Shown here one piece after another: positions 1 to 8,065 of a stretch of DNA of 64,000 nt. The stretch spans positions 105,453 through 169,452 of the forward strand of contig NZ_BSTC01000016.1 of assembly GCF_030269305.1 (NCBI RefSeq). The letters run 5' to 3'. The stretch comes from Kineosporia sp. NBRC 101731 (GTDB lineage: Bacteria; Actinomycetota; Actinomycetes; Actinomycetales; Kineosporiaceae). How positions within the stretch are numbered: position 1 is the first letter of the stretch; each line of letters starts with the position of its first letter. The notes beneath the pieces were generated by a model, which ran no database searches, had not been told where the DNA came from, and worked only from the letters and a program-made list of their open reading frames with translations. The translations under genes were made by a program, and so were the position numbers.

Positions 1-526
1 CTCCCGCCACCAGATGCACGAACTCGTTGTCCTTCAGATGCTGCTGCCAGGTGTGAACCAGGCGCTCGTGCAGCATGTTCCACTGATCACGATCGGGCTG
101 AACGCTCTCCAGCCAGGTCCACTGCGTCACCGCGGTCTCGACCAGCGCCGCCGGGGTGTCGGCGTTGTACTCCAGCATCTTGGCCGGCCCCACGCCGTCC
201 CAGATCAGATCGAAACGCCCGTAGAGCGACCAGTTCTCCTCCGCCGACTTCCGCAGGTACGGCCAGGCGTACTCCGGAATGCCGAGCTTCTTCAGCGTTT
301 CCGGGTCGTGACACATCACCCGGGTGGCGTGCATGGCCATCTGGTGCAGCTCGTTCGTGACCCGCTCGAGCTCGTCCACCTGGATCTCGGAGAACCGGTA
401 CGCCGCCCCCTCGAACCAGTACGGCAGCTCGTCCCCACCGTCGTTGCGCTCGCGGGCGTAGGCCAGGCCCTCTTCCTCGACGATGCGGTAGACGTCGGGG
501 CGAGGCGTCTGCGGAAGCCGGATCAC
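1..526 (-). CDS. Glutathionylspermidine synthase-like ATP-grasp protein (5' part only)
   Basis: The reading frame opens with GTG at 526 and runs off the left edge, so only the first 175 residues or so are present. They include the family's typical stretches LPYWFEGAAYRF, DPETLKKLGIPEYAWPYL, YGRFDLIWDG and MLEYNADTPAALVET, which match the N-terminal part of the GSP_synth family (E. coli Gsp synthetase domain, YgiC, YjfC). Members are ATP-grasp amide ligases; what the actinobacterial ones ligate is not known to me. The start overlaps the stop of the lipoprotein gene upstream by 4 nt (GTGA), so the two are translationally coupled. The catalytic ATP-grasp residues lie outside the window. Confidence 0.85.
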   Translation of the reverse strand, partial: MIRLPQTPRPDVYRIVEEEGLAYARERNDGGDELPYWFEGAAYRFSEIQVDELERVTNELHQMAMHATRVMCHDPETLKKLGIPEYAWPYLRKSAEENWSLYGRFDLIWDGVGPAKMLEYNADTPAALVETAVTQWTWLESVQPDRDQWNMLHERLVHTWQQHLKDNEFVHLVAG

Positions 527-942
527 CCGCCCACGCTCCCACCGTGGGCGCGGCTGGTCTTGCCGAAGCCGCCGCGCGAGAGAGCCGACTTGGTGCTCTG
601 CTTCGTCACCGTGCCACCGGCCGTGTCGCCACCGCCGTAGACCGCCCCGTGGCCGCTCGGGATCGAGCCCACCGAGCCGGGGTAGCTCGACATCTTGCCG
701 CCCACGGCCGGGAAGGACGTGCCGCGGGGGAAGAGACGCCAGAGGTAGACGCCGCCACCGTGCGACGAGCTACCGCCGTTGTGGTCGCACTCGTCGTCGT
801 CGACCCGGGTCTGTGTGGTCTGGTTCACGCACACACCCTGGTGGTCTTTCTGCGGCTGACTGCCGCATCCGGAGAGCACTGCCGCTGCGAACAGAGCCGT
901 GCCGCTGGCTACCACCATGGTGCTGCGCCTTCGAGGGTTCAC
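523..942 (-). CDS. Small lipoprotein, partner of the glutathionylspermidine synthase-like gene
   Basis: With the GTG at 942 the product is 139 residues. It has a short Arg-rich N-terminus (NPRRRST), a hydrophobic segment and a lipobox LSGC, so a lipidated, membrane-anchored protein is expected. The mature part has paired Cys residues (GVCVNQTTQTRVDDDECDHN) and a Gly/Ser-rich low-complexity tail. In many bacteria a small Cys-containing lipoprotein (YgiB/DUF1190 type) precedes the GSP_synth-like gene, and that pairing is seen here with a 4-nt overlap. A longer reading from 1182 is possible but adds Arg-rich residues without signal features. ATG at 918 is another possible start. Confidence 0.7.
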   Translation of the reverse strand: MNPRRRSTMVVASGTALFAAAVLSGCGSQPQKDHQGVCVNQTTQTRVDDDECDHNGGSSSHGGGVYLWRLFPRGTSFPAVGGKMSSYPGSVGSIPSGHGAVYGGGDTAGGTVTKQSTKSALSRGGFGKTSRAHGGSVGG

Positions 943-1280
943 CCGTACCGATCGTTCCCGTCTGTCATGAGCTGGTGTCTGTGTCTGCGCTTCTGACGAC
1001 ACGGGGGCGGGGGTCTGTTGCACGAGTTCCCGCACGATCTTGTGCTGCCGGTCACGGTGGGCGTCACGGGAGGGTGGCATGTGCACGGGAACCACTCTGG
1101 CCCGTGCCGGGGCGTCCGCATGTCGGAATTCGTCGTAAGTGCCTGACCAGGGCAGACGTGCCTGCCGGCATCCGTTGTTCACCAGATGTCCGGGACCGGG
1201 ACCGTCGGCCCCCGCGCTGCCGGTAATCTTGCCTCCGGCGCCCTCGGGTGCTTCCTGCCCACAGTGACGTGGCGCAGGGC
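943..1280. other. Gene-free interval before the tRNA
   Basis: These 338 bases separate the lipoprotein gene from the tRNA. Frames across the stretch encode only Arg/Pro/His-rich shadow sequence. I see no clear hairpin or promoter pair, though the lipoprotein promoter should lie here. Confidence 0.5.
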
Positions 1281-1354
1281 GGGCCAGTAGCTCAATAGGT
1301 TAGAGCAGCGGACTCATAATCCGTAGGTCGCGGGTTCGAACCCCGCCTGGCCCA
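1281..1354 (+). tRNA. tRNA with CAU anticodon (elongator Met or Ile2)
   Basis: The sequence folds into a full cloverleaf. The 7-bp acceptor stem pairs gggccag with ctggccc, the D arm contains AGCTCAATAGGTTAGAGC, the anticodon loop reads CTCATAA with anticodon CAT, and the T arm is gcggg-ttcgaac-cccgc. The discriminator base is A and the CCA end is not fully encoded (it reads ACCT). A CAU anticodon on a non-initiator body is either elongator methionine or the lysidine-modified isoleucine tRNA. I cannot separate these by eye. Confidence 0.95.
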
Positions 1355-1514
1355 CCTGCTTTGAGCTGCATTAACGTCGGTTTCAAGATCCTTACCGAGC
1401 CGATTTTGCAATCGCTCAGCACAGAACGGTGCCGGAGACCCGTAGCCCGGAACGACGAAGCACCAGGCCCGGACTCGGGGGTCCGTGACCTGGCGCTCGT
1501 GGTGACCGAGGTCG

Positions 1515-2018
1515 TTACTTCACCTTGACGCGGGCAGTCGGGCTGGTGACCCGGTCGGATGCCGCGTCACCGGCGAAGGACCACCGGAACGATGCCGCGG
1601 CCGTCACCTTGACGGACGTCTTCACCGTGCCCTTCGCATCGGCCTTGACCTTTTTCACGTTGGTCCACTGACCGCCCTTGACCTGCTGCAGCGTCAGCGT
1701 CCGGGACGCGTACGGCTTGAACGACCAGGTGCTCCAGTCGGCGCGGGTGAGCGAACCGGTGATCGTGGTCGTCTTGCCCTTCTTGACCGCTGCGGGGGTG
1801 GCCTTCGCGGTCATCCGGGTTTCCCGGACGACCGTCAGGCTCCCGGCGCTGCCGCTGTCGACGAGGGCGGTCCCGTCGGCGGAGGAGGCCCACACCTCGG
1901 CCTGCCACTTGCCGGCCAGACCGTTGCTGCGCAGGTCGTACGGAAGATCCCAGAGGTAGACGTCGGCTGAGCACTTGTTCGACGGCACAGATGTGCAGGT
2001 CACCTTTGATCTTGACAA
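1515..2018 (-). pseudogene. 5'-truncated secreted or surface protein fragment
   Basis: The open frame encodes about 167 residues rich in Thr, Lys, Ala and Val. Its beta-strand-like pattern (TTTITGSLTRADWSTW, GTVKTSVKVTAAASFRWSF) is typical of Ig-like or bacterial surface modules. There is no ATG or GTG at its head. The first possible start is TTG at 2018, the frame continues a little upstream to a stop near 2085, and no signal peptide precedes it. The C-terminus (SPTARVKVK) looks natural. I read this as the 3' end of an exported-protein gene that lost its beginning. A real TTG-initiated gene is less likely. No function can be assigned. Confidence 0.55.
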
Positions 2019-2198
2019 AATCTCTACACACTCGCTGTGGCGAAGTCCGCATTGTCCCGTGTTCCGCCGGTAACTTCGGCTGGGCTACGTACTGGACCAG
2101 CGATGGCAGCCCCCCGCAGCAGATAGGAACGGTTGGACGACGCTGTCGGGCCGGACACGTCGGGCGCCTCCTGTGAAGATGAGAGACACGGTGAGGGC

Positions 2199-4151
2199 AT
2201 GAGCACCCAGAGCCCCACGGCCCTGAGGCGCTGGCTTCTGGAGGGGCAGGCGCACCGGGCGGCCGAACTCCAGGACCCGCACGGCGAAACGACGGGGAGC
2301 AGCGCTTCGGGGGAGCGTGGTCACACCTGGTGGAAGGTGATGTGCCTGACCGGGGTGGACTACTTCTCCACCCTGGGCTACCAACCCGGAATCGCGGCGC
2401 TGGCTGCGGGGGCGGTCGCTCCGGTCGCCACGATCGTCCTGGTGGCCCTGACCCTGTTCGGTGCGCTGCCCGTCTATCGCTGGGTCGCCCGGGAAAGCCC
2501 TCATGGCGAGGGATCGATCGCCATGCTGGAGCGGGTCCTGCCCTGGTGGGGCGGAAAGCTTTTCGTTCTGGTGCTGCTCGGATTCGCGGCCACCGACTTC
2601 CTGATCACCATGACCCTGTCCGCTGCCGACGCCTCGGCCCACGCGGTGGAGAATCCCTACGCCCCGCAGTGGCTGGATGGCCACCTGGTGCTGATCACGC
2701 TCGTTCTGCTGGGTGCGCTGGGGGCGGTGTTCCTGCGCGGATTCAAAGAAGCGATCGGTATCGCCGTCGTCCTGGTCAGCATCTACCTTGTCCTGAACGC
2801 CGTGGTGATCGCCGTTTCCGTCGCGGAGGTCATCGCCCATCCGCACGTCATCAGCGACTGGACCAGGCTCCTGCACCAGGAACATCCGAGCTGGCTGTCC
2901 GTGGCCGGGGTCGCCCTGCTCGTGTTTCCCAAGCTGGCCCTGGGCCTGTCCGGTTTCGAGACCGGGGTCGCGGTGATGCCGCAGATCAAGGGTGGGCCGG
3001 ATGACACCGAGAAGAACCCGGCCGTGCGCATCCACGGTGCCCATCGGCTGCTGACCACCTCGGCGCTGGTCATGAGCGTCTTCCTGGTGTTGTCCAGCTT
3101 CGTCACCACCTTGCTCATCCCCCCGGCCGAGTTCGAGGACGGGGGAGTGGCCAACGGTCGCGCTCTGGCCTTCCTGGCTCACGAGTATCTGGGCAACATC
3201 TTCGGGACCGTCTACGACCTTTCCACGATCGCGATCCTCTGGTTCGCCGGAGCATCGGCGATGGCGGGGCTGCTGAACCTGGTGCCCCGTTACCTCCCCC
3301 GCTACGGCATGGCACCACGCTGGGCCAGCGCGATCAGGCCGTTGGTCCTGGTCTTCACCGCCGTCGCGTTCTTCGTCACCTGGTATTTCGATGCTGACGT
3401 CAACGCCCAGGGTGGTGCCTATGCCACCGGCGTCCTGGTGCTCATCACCTCCGCGTCCATCGCGGTCACCTTCACCGCGCGCCGTCGTCGTCATCGGCCG
3501 GCCATGCTCTTCTTCGCCACGGTGTCAGCGATTTTCACCTACACCACGGTGACGAACGTGATCGAGCGTCCGGACGGTCTGCGGATCGGCGCGCTCTTCA
3601 TCCTGGCCATCATCGTCGTCTCGGTCTTCTCCCGAGCCGGACGTGCCTTCCAGTTACGCGGCGCCGGAATCACGTTCGACGCTGCGGCCCGCAAATACAT
3701 CGAGGCTGCCGCTAAATGCGGCACGCTGTACCTGGTCGCCAACGAACCGGACGCCCGGGACGCCACGGAGTACCGGGACAAGGCCCGTGAGATCCGGGCC
3801 GAGAACAACCTGCCCAAGTGGGCGCCGCTGGTCTTCGTCGAGGTCACGGTCACCGATGCCTCCGATTTCGAGACCGAACTGCGGGTGATCGGTGAAGAAC
3901 GCTTCGGTCATCGCATCCTGACGGTCCGCAGCTCGGTGATCGCCAACACCATTGCCGAAATCACCCTGGCCGTCCGCGATCGCACCGGGCTGGTGCCACA
4001 CATCTACTTCACCTGGACCGAGGGCAACCCCGTCACCAACCTGCTGCGCTTCCTCTTCGTCGGTGATGGAGAAGTCGCTCCCGTCACCCGAGAGGTGTTG
4101 CGTGAAGCGGAGCCTGACGCGACGCGGCGGCCCCGGGTGCATGTGGGCTGA
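2199..4151 (+). CDS. APC-superfamily amino-acid/cation permease with long C-terminal domain
   Basis: The 650-residue product starts at the ATG after a GTGAGG-like ribosome site. It has a polar N-terminus of about 45 residues, then around twelve hydrophobic segments starting with [17 protein letters not shown], the glycine-containing first helix typical of APC transporters. From about residue 480 a soluble C-terminal domain of some 170 residues follows ([20 protein letters not shown] and onward), probably cytoplasmic and regulatory. The substrate cannot be read from sequence. The last 30 or so codons recur in degenerate form near 4600-4690. It stands alone, downstream of the truncated gene fragment. 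Confidence 0.8.
   Translation: MSTQSPTALRRWLLEGQAHRAAELQDPHGETTGSSASGERGHTWWKVMCLTGVDYFSTLGYQPGIAALAAGAVAPVATIVLVALTLFGALPVYRWVARESPHGEGSIAMLERVLPWWGGKLFVLVLLGFAATDFLITMTLSAADASAHAVENPYAPQWLDGHLVLITLVLLGALGAVFLRGFKEAIGIAVVLVSIYLVLNAVVIAVSVAEVIAHPHVISDWTRLLHQEHPSWLSVAGVALLVFPKLALGLSGFETGVAVMPQIKGGPDDTEKNPAVRIHGAHRLLTTSALVMSVFLVLSSFVTTLLIPPAEFEDGGVANGRALAFLAHEYLGNIFGTVYDLSTIAILWFAGASAMAGLLNLVPRYLPRYGMAPRWASAIRPLVLVFTAVAFFVTWYFDADVNAQGGAYATGVLVLITSASIAVTFTARRRRHRPAMLFFATVSAIFTYTTVTNVIERPDGLRIGALFILAIIVVSVFSRAGRAFQLRGAGITFDAAARKYIEAAAKCGTLYLVANEPDARDATEYRDKAREIRAENNLPKWAPLVFVEVTVTDASDFETELRVIGEERFGHRILTVRSSVIANTIAEITLAVRDRTGLVPHIYFTWTEGNPVTNLLRFLFVGDGEVAPVTREVLREAEPDATRRPRVHVG
4055..4151 (+). repeat. 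Repeat copy A: 3' end of the permease gene
   Basis: This stretch, from TTCCTCTTCGTCGGTGATGG to the stop codon, matches the intergenic stretch at about 4600-4690 in the same orientation. The shared core around CCGTCACCCGAGAGGTGTTG is identical over about 25 bases. The rest carries scattered substitutions and small indels. Confidence 0.85.
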
Positions 4152-4230
4152 ACCGGCGCACATGGGCTGAACCGTCGGTCTCGCACACTGATTCGTGACG
4201 CAGCTCCCGACGGCGATTCTGCTCAGCGCT

Positions 4231-4473
4231 TCACAACCGCACGATGATTTTACCCTCGTTACCCGGAGCCAGCTCATAACTGGAGTAGAGCCTCCGCACC
4301 TGCGGCTGCTTCAAGAACGTGATCACCCGCTGCCGCAGCTTCCCGCTGCCCTTGCCGGGAATGATCTCCACCGCCGTCTGCCCGGTGGCGGCGGCCCGGA
4401 CGATGAACGTCCGCAGCGCGGTGTCGATGTCCCGGTTGCTCCGGAAGATCGGGTGCAGGTCCAGCGACAGCAT
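4231..4473 (-). CDS. Small Smr-domain protein
   Basis: The 80-residue product is essentially a single Smr domain, the C-terminal fold of MutS2. It has an LSLDLHP start in place of LDLHG, a helix with FIVRAAATGQTAVEI, the loop IPGKGSGKLR where the family usually has HGKGSGxLR, and the ending IIVRL. Smr domains bind or nick branched nucleic acids or act on ribosome-associated mRNA. In this copy the loop His is replaced by Pro, so nuclease activity is uncertain. It lies convergent to the permease and sits between the two copies of the permease-end repeat. A 22-bp palindrome lies 48 bp upstream of its start. Confidence 0.8.
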   Translation of the reverse strand: MLSLDLHPIFRSNRDIDTALRTFIVRAAATGQTAVEIIPGKGSGKLRQRVITFLKQPQVRRLYSSYELAPGNEGKIIVRL

Positions 4474-4520
4474 GGTCCGCCTTTCGTGTCTGAGGTGGCC
4501 GGGGAGGTCCCCAGCGATGC

Positions 4521-4542
4521 GTACATCCGGTACCGGATGTAC
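4521..4542. promoter_or_regulatory. 22-bp perfect palindrome upstream of the Smr gene
   Basis: The sequence reads GTACATCCGGT followed directly by its exact reverse complement. A second small palindrome (GTGTACAC) follows a few bases later. The position 48-69 bp upstream of the Smr start codon suits an operator for a dimeric repressor. A cruciform or terminator role is also possible. No regulator can be assigned. Confidence 0.5.
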
Positions 4543-4599
4543 CAGGTGTACACATCGTGCGCCGGCCGTTCCGAATGTTGTATCTCATGGGGTCGGGTT

Positions 4600-4690
4600 C
4601 ATCGGTGGCGGAGAAGCCGCTCCCGTCACCCGAGAGGTGTTGTGTGAGAATGAGCCTGACGTGACACGAAGGCCCCGGGACCAGGTGGGC
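4600..4690 (+). repeat. Repeat copy B: degenerate duplicate of the permease 3' end
   Basis: This intergenic copy matches the end of the permease gene, including the bases encoding [22 protein letters not shown], but with frame-breaking changes and no open reading frame. It lies about 545 bp downstream of copy A in the same orientation and looks like a decayed tandem duplication. Confidence 0.8.
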
Positions 4691-5076
4691 CGAGACGGCG
4701 GTCTCCGGCGGGGCGGGGCCCGGTGGCGACGGCGTGGTCATCCCGGTCGCAACCCGACACCGGTCCCGTTGCCGGCCGCTCCTGGCATACTCTGTGGATC
4801 GGGCCGCTCTGATGACGTATCGGGCGGGGCCGGGTAGTCCGGGCAGTTGTTGCGCCCCGTTGCCCTGAGCCACCAAAGCCGGAGGCCGGTTTCCGGGCGA
4901 CCGCAAATTCCTCGCCAGAGAAGGTTTCTGAGGACAATGCGGAGTGGTCTGCGTCACGTCTTTCCAACATCAACTTCGTCTCTGGCGGGACGAGAACTCT
5001 GCTGCCGGTCGTCCTACCCGGCCACGTCGTCAGGGACCGACGCCTTCGGGGCCGGTCCGTACGTTCGAGGAGTCTC
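4691..5076. other. Gene-free leader region of the PYP operon
   Basis: This stretch holds no credible gene. It must contain the promoter of the light-sensor operon, but I could not pick out a convincing -35/-10 pair. It is visibly less GC-rich than its flanks around 4900-5000. Confidence 0.4.
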
Positions 5077-5505
5077 ATGACCACTGGACCAGTGACGGTC
5101 CCACCGACCGAGGAGCTCTCCACACAGGTCCGCCGGATTCTGTCGGCGGAGGAGTTCCGGACCGCGCTCGAGCGCGACCTTCTCGACGGTGTCGACCCAG
5201 AAATCGCAGCTCGGGTGTTCGCCAAGGCTGATGGACTTCGCCGGGACGTGCTCGGGCAGGTCGACAACATTCCCATGGAGGAAGAGCTCCAGTGGACGAT
5301 CGCCCTGAGCTACATGGAGCTGAAGGCGCAGTGGCTCCAGCGTCAGGTGCGCGTCTGTTACGAGGAGATGATGACCGGTTCCTGCAGCAAGGAGGTGGCT
5401 CTGGAGGCCTCGGCGGCGTCCTACCTCATCAGTCTGATCGAGCCGCTCCTCGATGCCGAGCACCTGCGTCGGATCCGGGAACTCTTCGTCTCGCAGGTCG
5501 ATTGA
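5077..5505 (+). CDS. Uncharacterised helical protein, first gene of the PYP operon
   Basis: I do not recognise this 142-residue protein. It starts at ATG after a GAGGAG ribosome site. It is rich in charged and aliphatic residues with no signal peptide or membrane segment and should be soluble and mostly helical (for example ELQWTIALSYMELKAQWLQR and EASAASYLISLIEPLLDAEH). Two Cys residues sit near its middle (RVCYEEMMTGSCSKE). It lies 49 bp before the next gene on the same strand and appears to be the operon's promoter-proximal gene. A role in PYP signalling as partner or adaptor is inferred only from position. Confidence 0.75.
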   Translation: MTTGPVTVPPTEELSTQVRRILSAEEFRTALERDLLDGVDPEIAARVFAKADGLRRDVLGQVDNIPMEEELQWTIALSYMELKAQWLQRQVRVCYEEMMTGSCSKEVALEASAASYLISLIEPLLDAEHLRRIRELFVSQVD

Positions 5506-5554
5506 GTCGTTCCCGTGGTGCGGCCGGGCAGAGTGCCCTGAGAGGTGAAGAAGT

Positions 5555-5956
5555 ATGACCGTGAACAGCCCGCTAGATCTGGTTCCCGACCAGATGCCAC
5601 CGTCGGAGTACGGCGGCAGGAGGGACCACGATGACAGCCTGGTGCAGCAGCTGACCGCTCTCTACCACGAGAAGCAGGAGCTCCACCATGCTTTGGGAGT
5701 CTCCAGCGCCAGCGAAGTGATCGATCTGTTCCACGCGGCACAGCGCCAGGACATGCTCAAGAGCCTGGGGGAGCAGCTCTTCTCCCTGTACGGGGAGCGC
5801 GAAGAGCTGGAGAAGGGCCTCGGGACTTCGGCATCGAACGAGATCGTCGATCTCGTCACCAGTTTGCGTGCCACCATCCGTTCCCTCGTCGACGATTCCC
5901 GTCGGCGTCTTGCCTATGAGACAACCGTCCTCGACAGCTACGAAAGGTACCTGTGA
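5555..5956 (+). CDS. Coiled-coil protein with an internal duplication, in the PYP operon
   Basis: The 133-residue soluble protein contains two copies of one motif, residues 29-59 and 70-100, offset by 41. The shared pattern is SLxxQLxxLYxExxEL, three residues, LG, then a short Ser/Ala-rich stretch and E-(V/I)-(V/I)-D-L. Each unit should form a helix, a turn at the LG and a second helix, so the whole may be a coiled-coil dimer like a signalling linker. Its stop lies one base before the PYP start, which points to translational coupling. The function is unknown; a PYP partner or signalling relay is inferred from position. Confidence 0.8.
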   Translation: MTVNSPLDLVPDQMPPSEYGGRRDHDDSLVQQLTALYHEKQELHHALGVSSASEVIDLFHAAQRQDMLKSLGEQLFSLYGEREELEKGLGTSASNEIVDLVTSLRATIRSLVDDSRRRLAYETTVLDSYERYL

Positions 5957-5957
5957 C

Positions 5958-6380
5958 ATGAGCGATCAGTTCATCGACACCATGTGGGCCACCGCCACCA
6001 AGGCCGCGGCCCAGGGCGGGGCCTTCGCCTCCCCGGGCGAACTGTCCGCCCTGACGACGATGTCCGCCTCACAGGCCGACACGCTGCCCTACGGTGCGGT
6101 CAGGGTCGACGACAAGGGCGCGATCAGCGTCTACAACCGGTACGAGAGCGAACTGGGGGGAATCGCGCCGGCCAACGCGATCGGTAAGAACTTCTTCACC
6201 GATATCGCCCCCTGCACCAACAACAAGGTCTTCCGTGGGTGTTTTCTCAAGGCGGTTGAACAGGGCAGTGCGGACTGCCTTTTCAACTACACGTTCACCT
6301 ACAAGATGCGTCCCACCGAGGTGAAGGTGCACATGCACCGGGCCAACGGGGTCAACTGGATGCTCATCGCCAAGAAGTAG
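5958..6380 (+). CDS. pyp: Photoactive yellow protein (PAS-fold blue-light receptor)
   Basis: The 140-residue product aligns with Halorhodospira PYP over its last 100 residues (IGKNFFTDIAPCT, then YTFTYKMRPTEVKVHM). Cys86 in APCT corresponds to the Cys69 that carries p-coumarate by thioester. Tyr59 and Glu63 match Tyr42 and Glu46, which hydrogen-bond the chromophore, and Met117 matches Met100. The positions of Thr50 and Arg52 are changed to Gly67 and Ile69, so spectrum and photocycle speed may differ. The N-terminal cap is about 17 residues longer. ATG at 5958 follows an AAAGG site one base after the previous stop. Genes for chromophore supply follow directly. Confidence 0.95.
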   Translation: MSDQFIDTMWATATKAAAQGGAFASPGELSALTTMSASQADTLPYGAVRVDDKGAISVYNRYESELGGIAPANAIGKNFFTDIAPCTNNKVFRGCFLKAVEQGSADCLFNYTFTYKMRPTEVKVHMHRANGVNWMLIAKK

Positions 6381-6428
6381 GTGCCACGGCGTCGATGGGG
6401 CCGTACCGGCTCATCGGCGCCGTCACCG

Positions 6429-6450
6429 TTTGCCCCGGGTTTGCCCCGGG
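6429..6450 (+). repeat. 11-bp tandem repeat in the pyp-pcl gap
   Basis: TTTGCCCCGGG occurs twice in direct succession in the 92-bp gap between the PYP gene and the ligase gene. The GC-rich units can pair into a short hairpin, which could lower read-through so that the sensor is made in excess over the enzymes. That role is inference. Confidence 0.55.
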
Positions 6451-6472
6451 GCGGCGAACCACGTGAGGGGAC

Positions 6473-8065
6473 ATGGACGAGACGGGCCTGCCGGTCGACG
6501 CCACCGGCGAGCGTGAATTGAGTGCCCGGCTGCGCCAGAGACTGCGGGGCTCCAGCGTCCCGGTCATTCTCGACGGCGAACGCACCCTGCCCGCAGCCAG
6601 TCTGTGGGTCAGTGCCCGGCGGTTGGTCGCCGGTCTACGCGCCGCCGGTCTGGAGCGCAACGACCGGGTACTGGTCTGCACGAACGACGACCTGGTGCTG
6701 GCCGCCGCCGTGGTTGCCGGGTTGACCGGCGGAATCACCATGGCTCTGCTGCGCCCGCCGCCCGGCGGGATCACGGCCGACCGGATGCGGGCCGGAGCCG
6801 AGGCCGTAGATGCCCGGCTGGTGGTGCATGCCTCCTCGGACCAGATCGAACCGTCCGGCCACGAGGGCATGCTCGCTCCCGCCTGGATGGTGTCCGCGAG
6901 TCTGGAGGGACTGGCCCCGGTCCCGAAGTTGCGGCGGGCGTGCCGACGGGCCGACCCCGACGGCCCGGGGATCGCCCTGCTGCTGCACACCTCCGGTTCC
7001 ACCGGGCGTCCCCACTGGGTGGCGCTGACCCCCGGGAATCTGACCGCCGTCCTGAACTCCCACCTGACCGTCCTTTTCGGGGACGCCTGGGATCCCCAGG
7101 ACCCGGGCGAGCGGCCGGCCGGAGTCATGGCCAGTGTGCTGCCGTGGCACCATGCCTTCGGAGTCGTCCTGGATCTGCTCGTCGGTCTCACCGCGGCGCA
7201 GGTCGTGCTCCGGGACCGGGCCGCGGGCGCCGACCCCGAGCGTCTGGCAGCCCTGTTGCAGCAGGCGGGGGAGGGAGCCTGGCTGAACAGCGTCCCGCTG
7301 ACCCTCCGCCGGTTCCTGCGGGCCGCGCCGAACGAGGCGCCAGCCCGGCTGGCGGCGCTGGGAGGAGGGTTGGTCGGCGGTGCTTCCGTCGACGCCTCTC
7401 TGGGACAGGAACTTTCACGCACCCGGTTACGGCCTGGATACGGGCTGACCGAGGCCGGCCCCGGAGTGTGCCTGGGCGATCCGGGTGACTTCGCGGTCGG
7501 GGTGATCGGCCGCCCGGTCGGCTGTCACGTGGAGATCGTGGACGGGCGGCTGGCGGTGCGTGGCCCCAATGTCGGGCCCGGGGTGCTGGACGCCACGGGC
7601 CTCCTGGTGCGGCGACCGGAAGATCGGCTGATCACCGAAGACACGGTACGTGATCATGGGCAACGCTTAGTGTTTACTGGCCGCGTGGACGACACCGTCA
7701 AGCTTCCCAACGGCTGCTGGGCCAATCTCACCGACATCGACAGCGAGGTCACGGCCGGGACCGGGGTGGATTGCGCCTCCCTGTCCCGGCCGGACTCGGG
7801 TCTGACCCTGGTGGTTGATACCGCCCCGGCCGCGGTGGAGGCATGGGTGGAACGCTCTCCCCGCCCCTGGACGGCGCACGTCCGGGCGGTGGCGGCCGTG
7901 CCCGCCGACCACTGGCCCCGATCACCCAAGGGCGAGATCCAGCGGCGCCACCTCGCCGAGCATCTGCTCGGGAACGACTCCCGCCCGGTCCTGGACGATC
8001 TGGACGATCCGTCCACGACACAGGGCGGTGAGGTCGCCCGGCCGGAGCCGAGCAGTTCACGGTGA
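6473..8065 (+). CDS. pcl: 4-coumarate:CoA ligase-like adenylating enzyme for the PYP chromophore
   Basis: The 530-residue product belongs to the acyl-adenylate-forming family. It has the phosphate loop LLHTSGSTGRP, the A5 motif GYGLTEAGPG, the A8 hinge FTGRVDDTVKLPNG and the C-terminal SPKGEIQRR with the catalytic Lys. In characterised PYP systems this enzyme activates p-coumaric acid to its CoA thioester, from which PYP is loaded. Neighbours on both sides, PYP upstream and the ammonia-lyase overlapping by 4 nt downstream, support that assignment. The sequence is divergent from plant 4CL, so another aryl acid as substrate cannot be excluded. Confidence 0.88.
   Translation: MDETGLPVDATGERELSARLRQRLRGSSVPVILDGERTLPAASLWVSARRLVAGLRAAGLERNDRVLVCTNDDLVLAAAVVAGLTGGITMALLRPPPGGITADRMRAGAEAVDARLVVHASSDQIEPSGHEGMLAPAWMVSASLEGLAPVPKLRRACRRADPDGPGIALLLHTSGSTGRPHWVALTPGNLTAVLNSHLTVLFGDAWDPQDPGERPAGVMASVLPWHHAFGVVLDLLVGLTAAQVVLRDRAAGADPERLAALLQQAGEGAWLNSVPLTLRRFLRAAPNEAPARLAALGGGLVGGASVDASLGQELSRTRLRPGYGLTEAGPGVCLGDPGDFAVGVIGRPVGCHVEIVDGRLAVRGPNVGPGVLDATGLLVRRPEDRLITEDTVRDHGQRLVFTGRVDDTVKLPNGCWANLTDIDSEVTAGTGVDCASLSRPDSGLTLVVDTAPAAVEAWVERSPRPWTAHVRAVAAVPADHWPRSPKGEIQRRHLAEHLLGNDSRPVLDDLDDPSTTQGGEVARPEPSSSR

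Noticed and set aside
1281..2198. tRNA-borne genomic island
   Set aside because: No integrase, no repeat of the tRNA end and no composition break in the window.
2085..3494. Long minus-strand frame opposite the permease
   Set aside because: Composition rich in Gln, Asp, His and Gly and no start region or homology. It is a shadow of the permease gene.
4274..4957. Minus-strand frame covering the Smr gene and upstream region
   Set aside because: It lies in another frame than the Smr domain and contains the reverse of the permease-end repeat. No protein family is visible.
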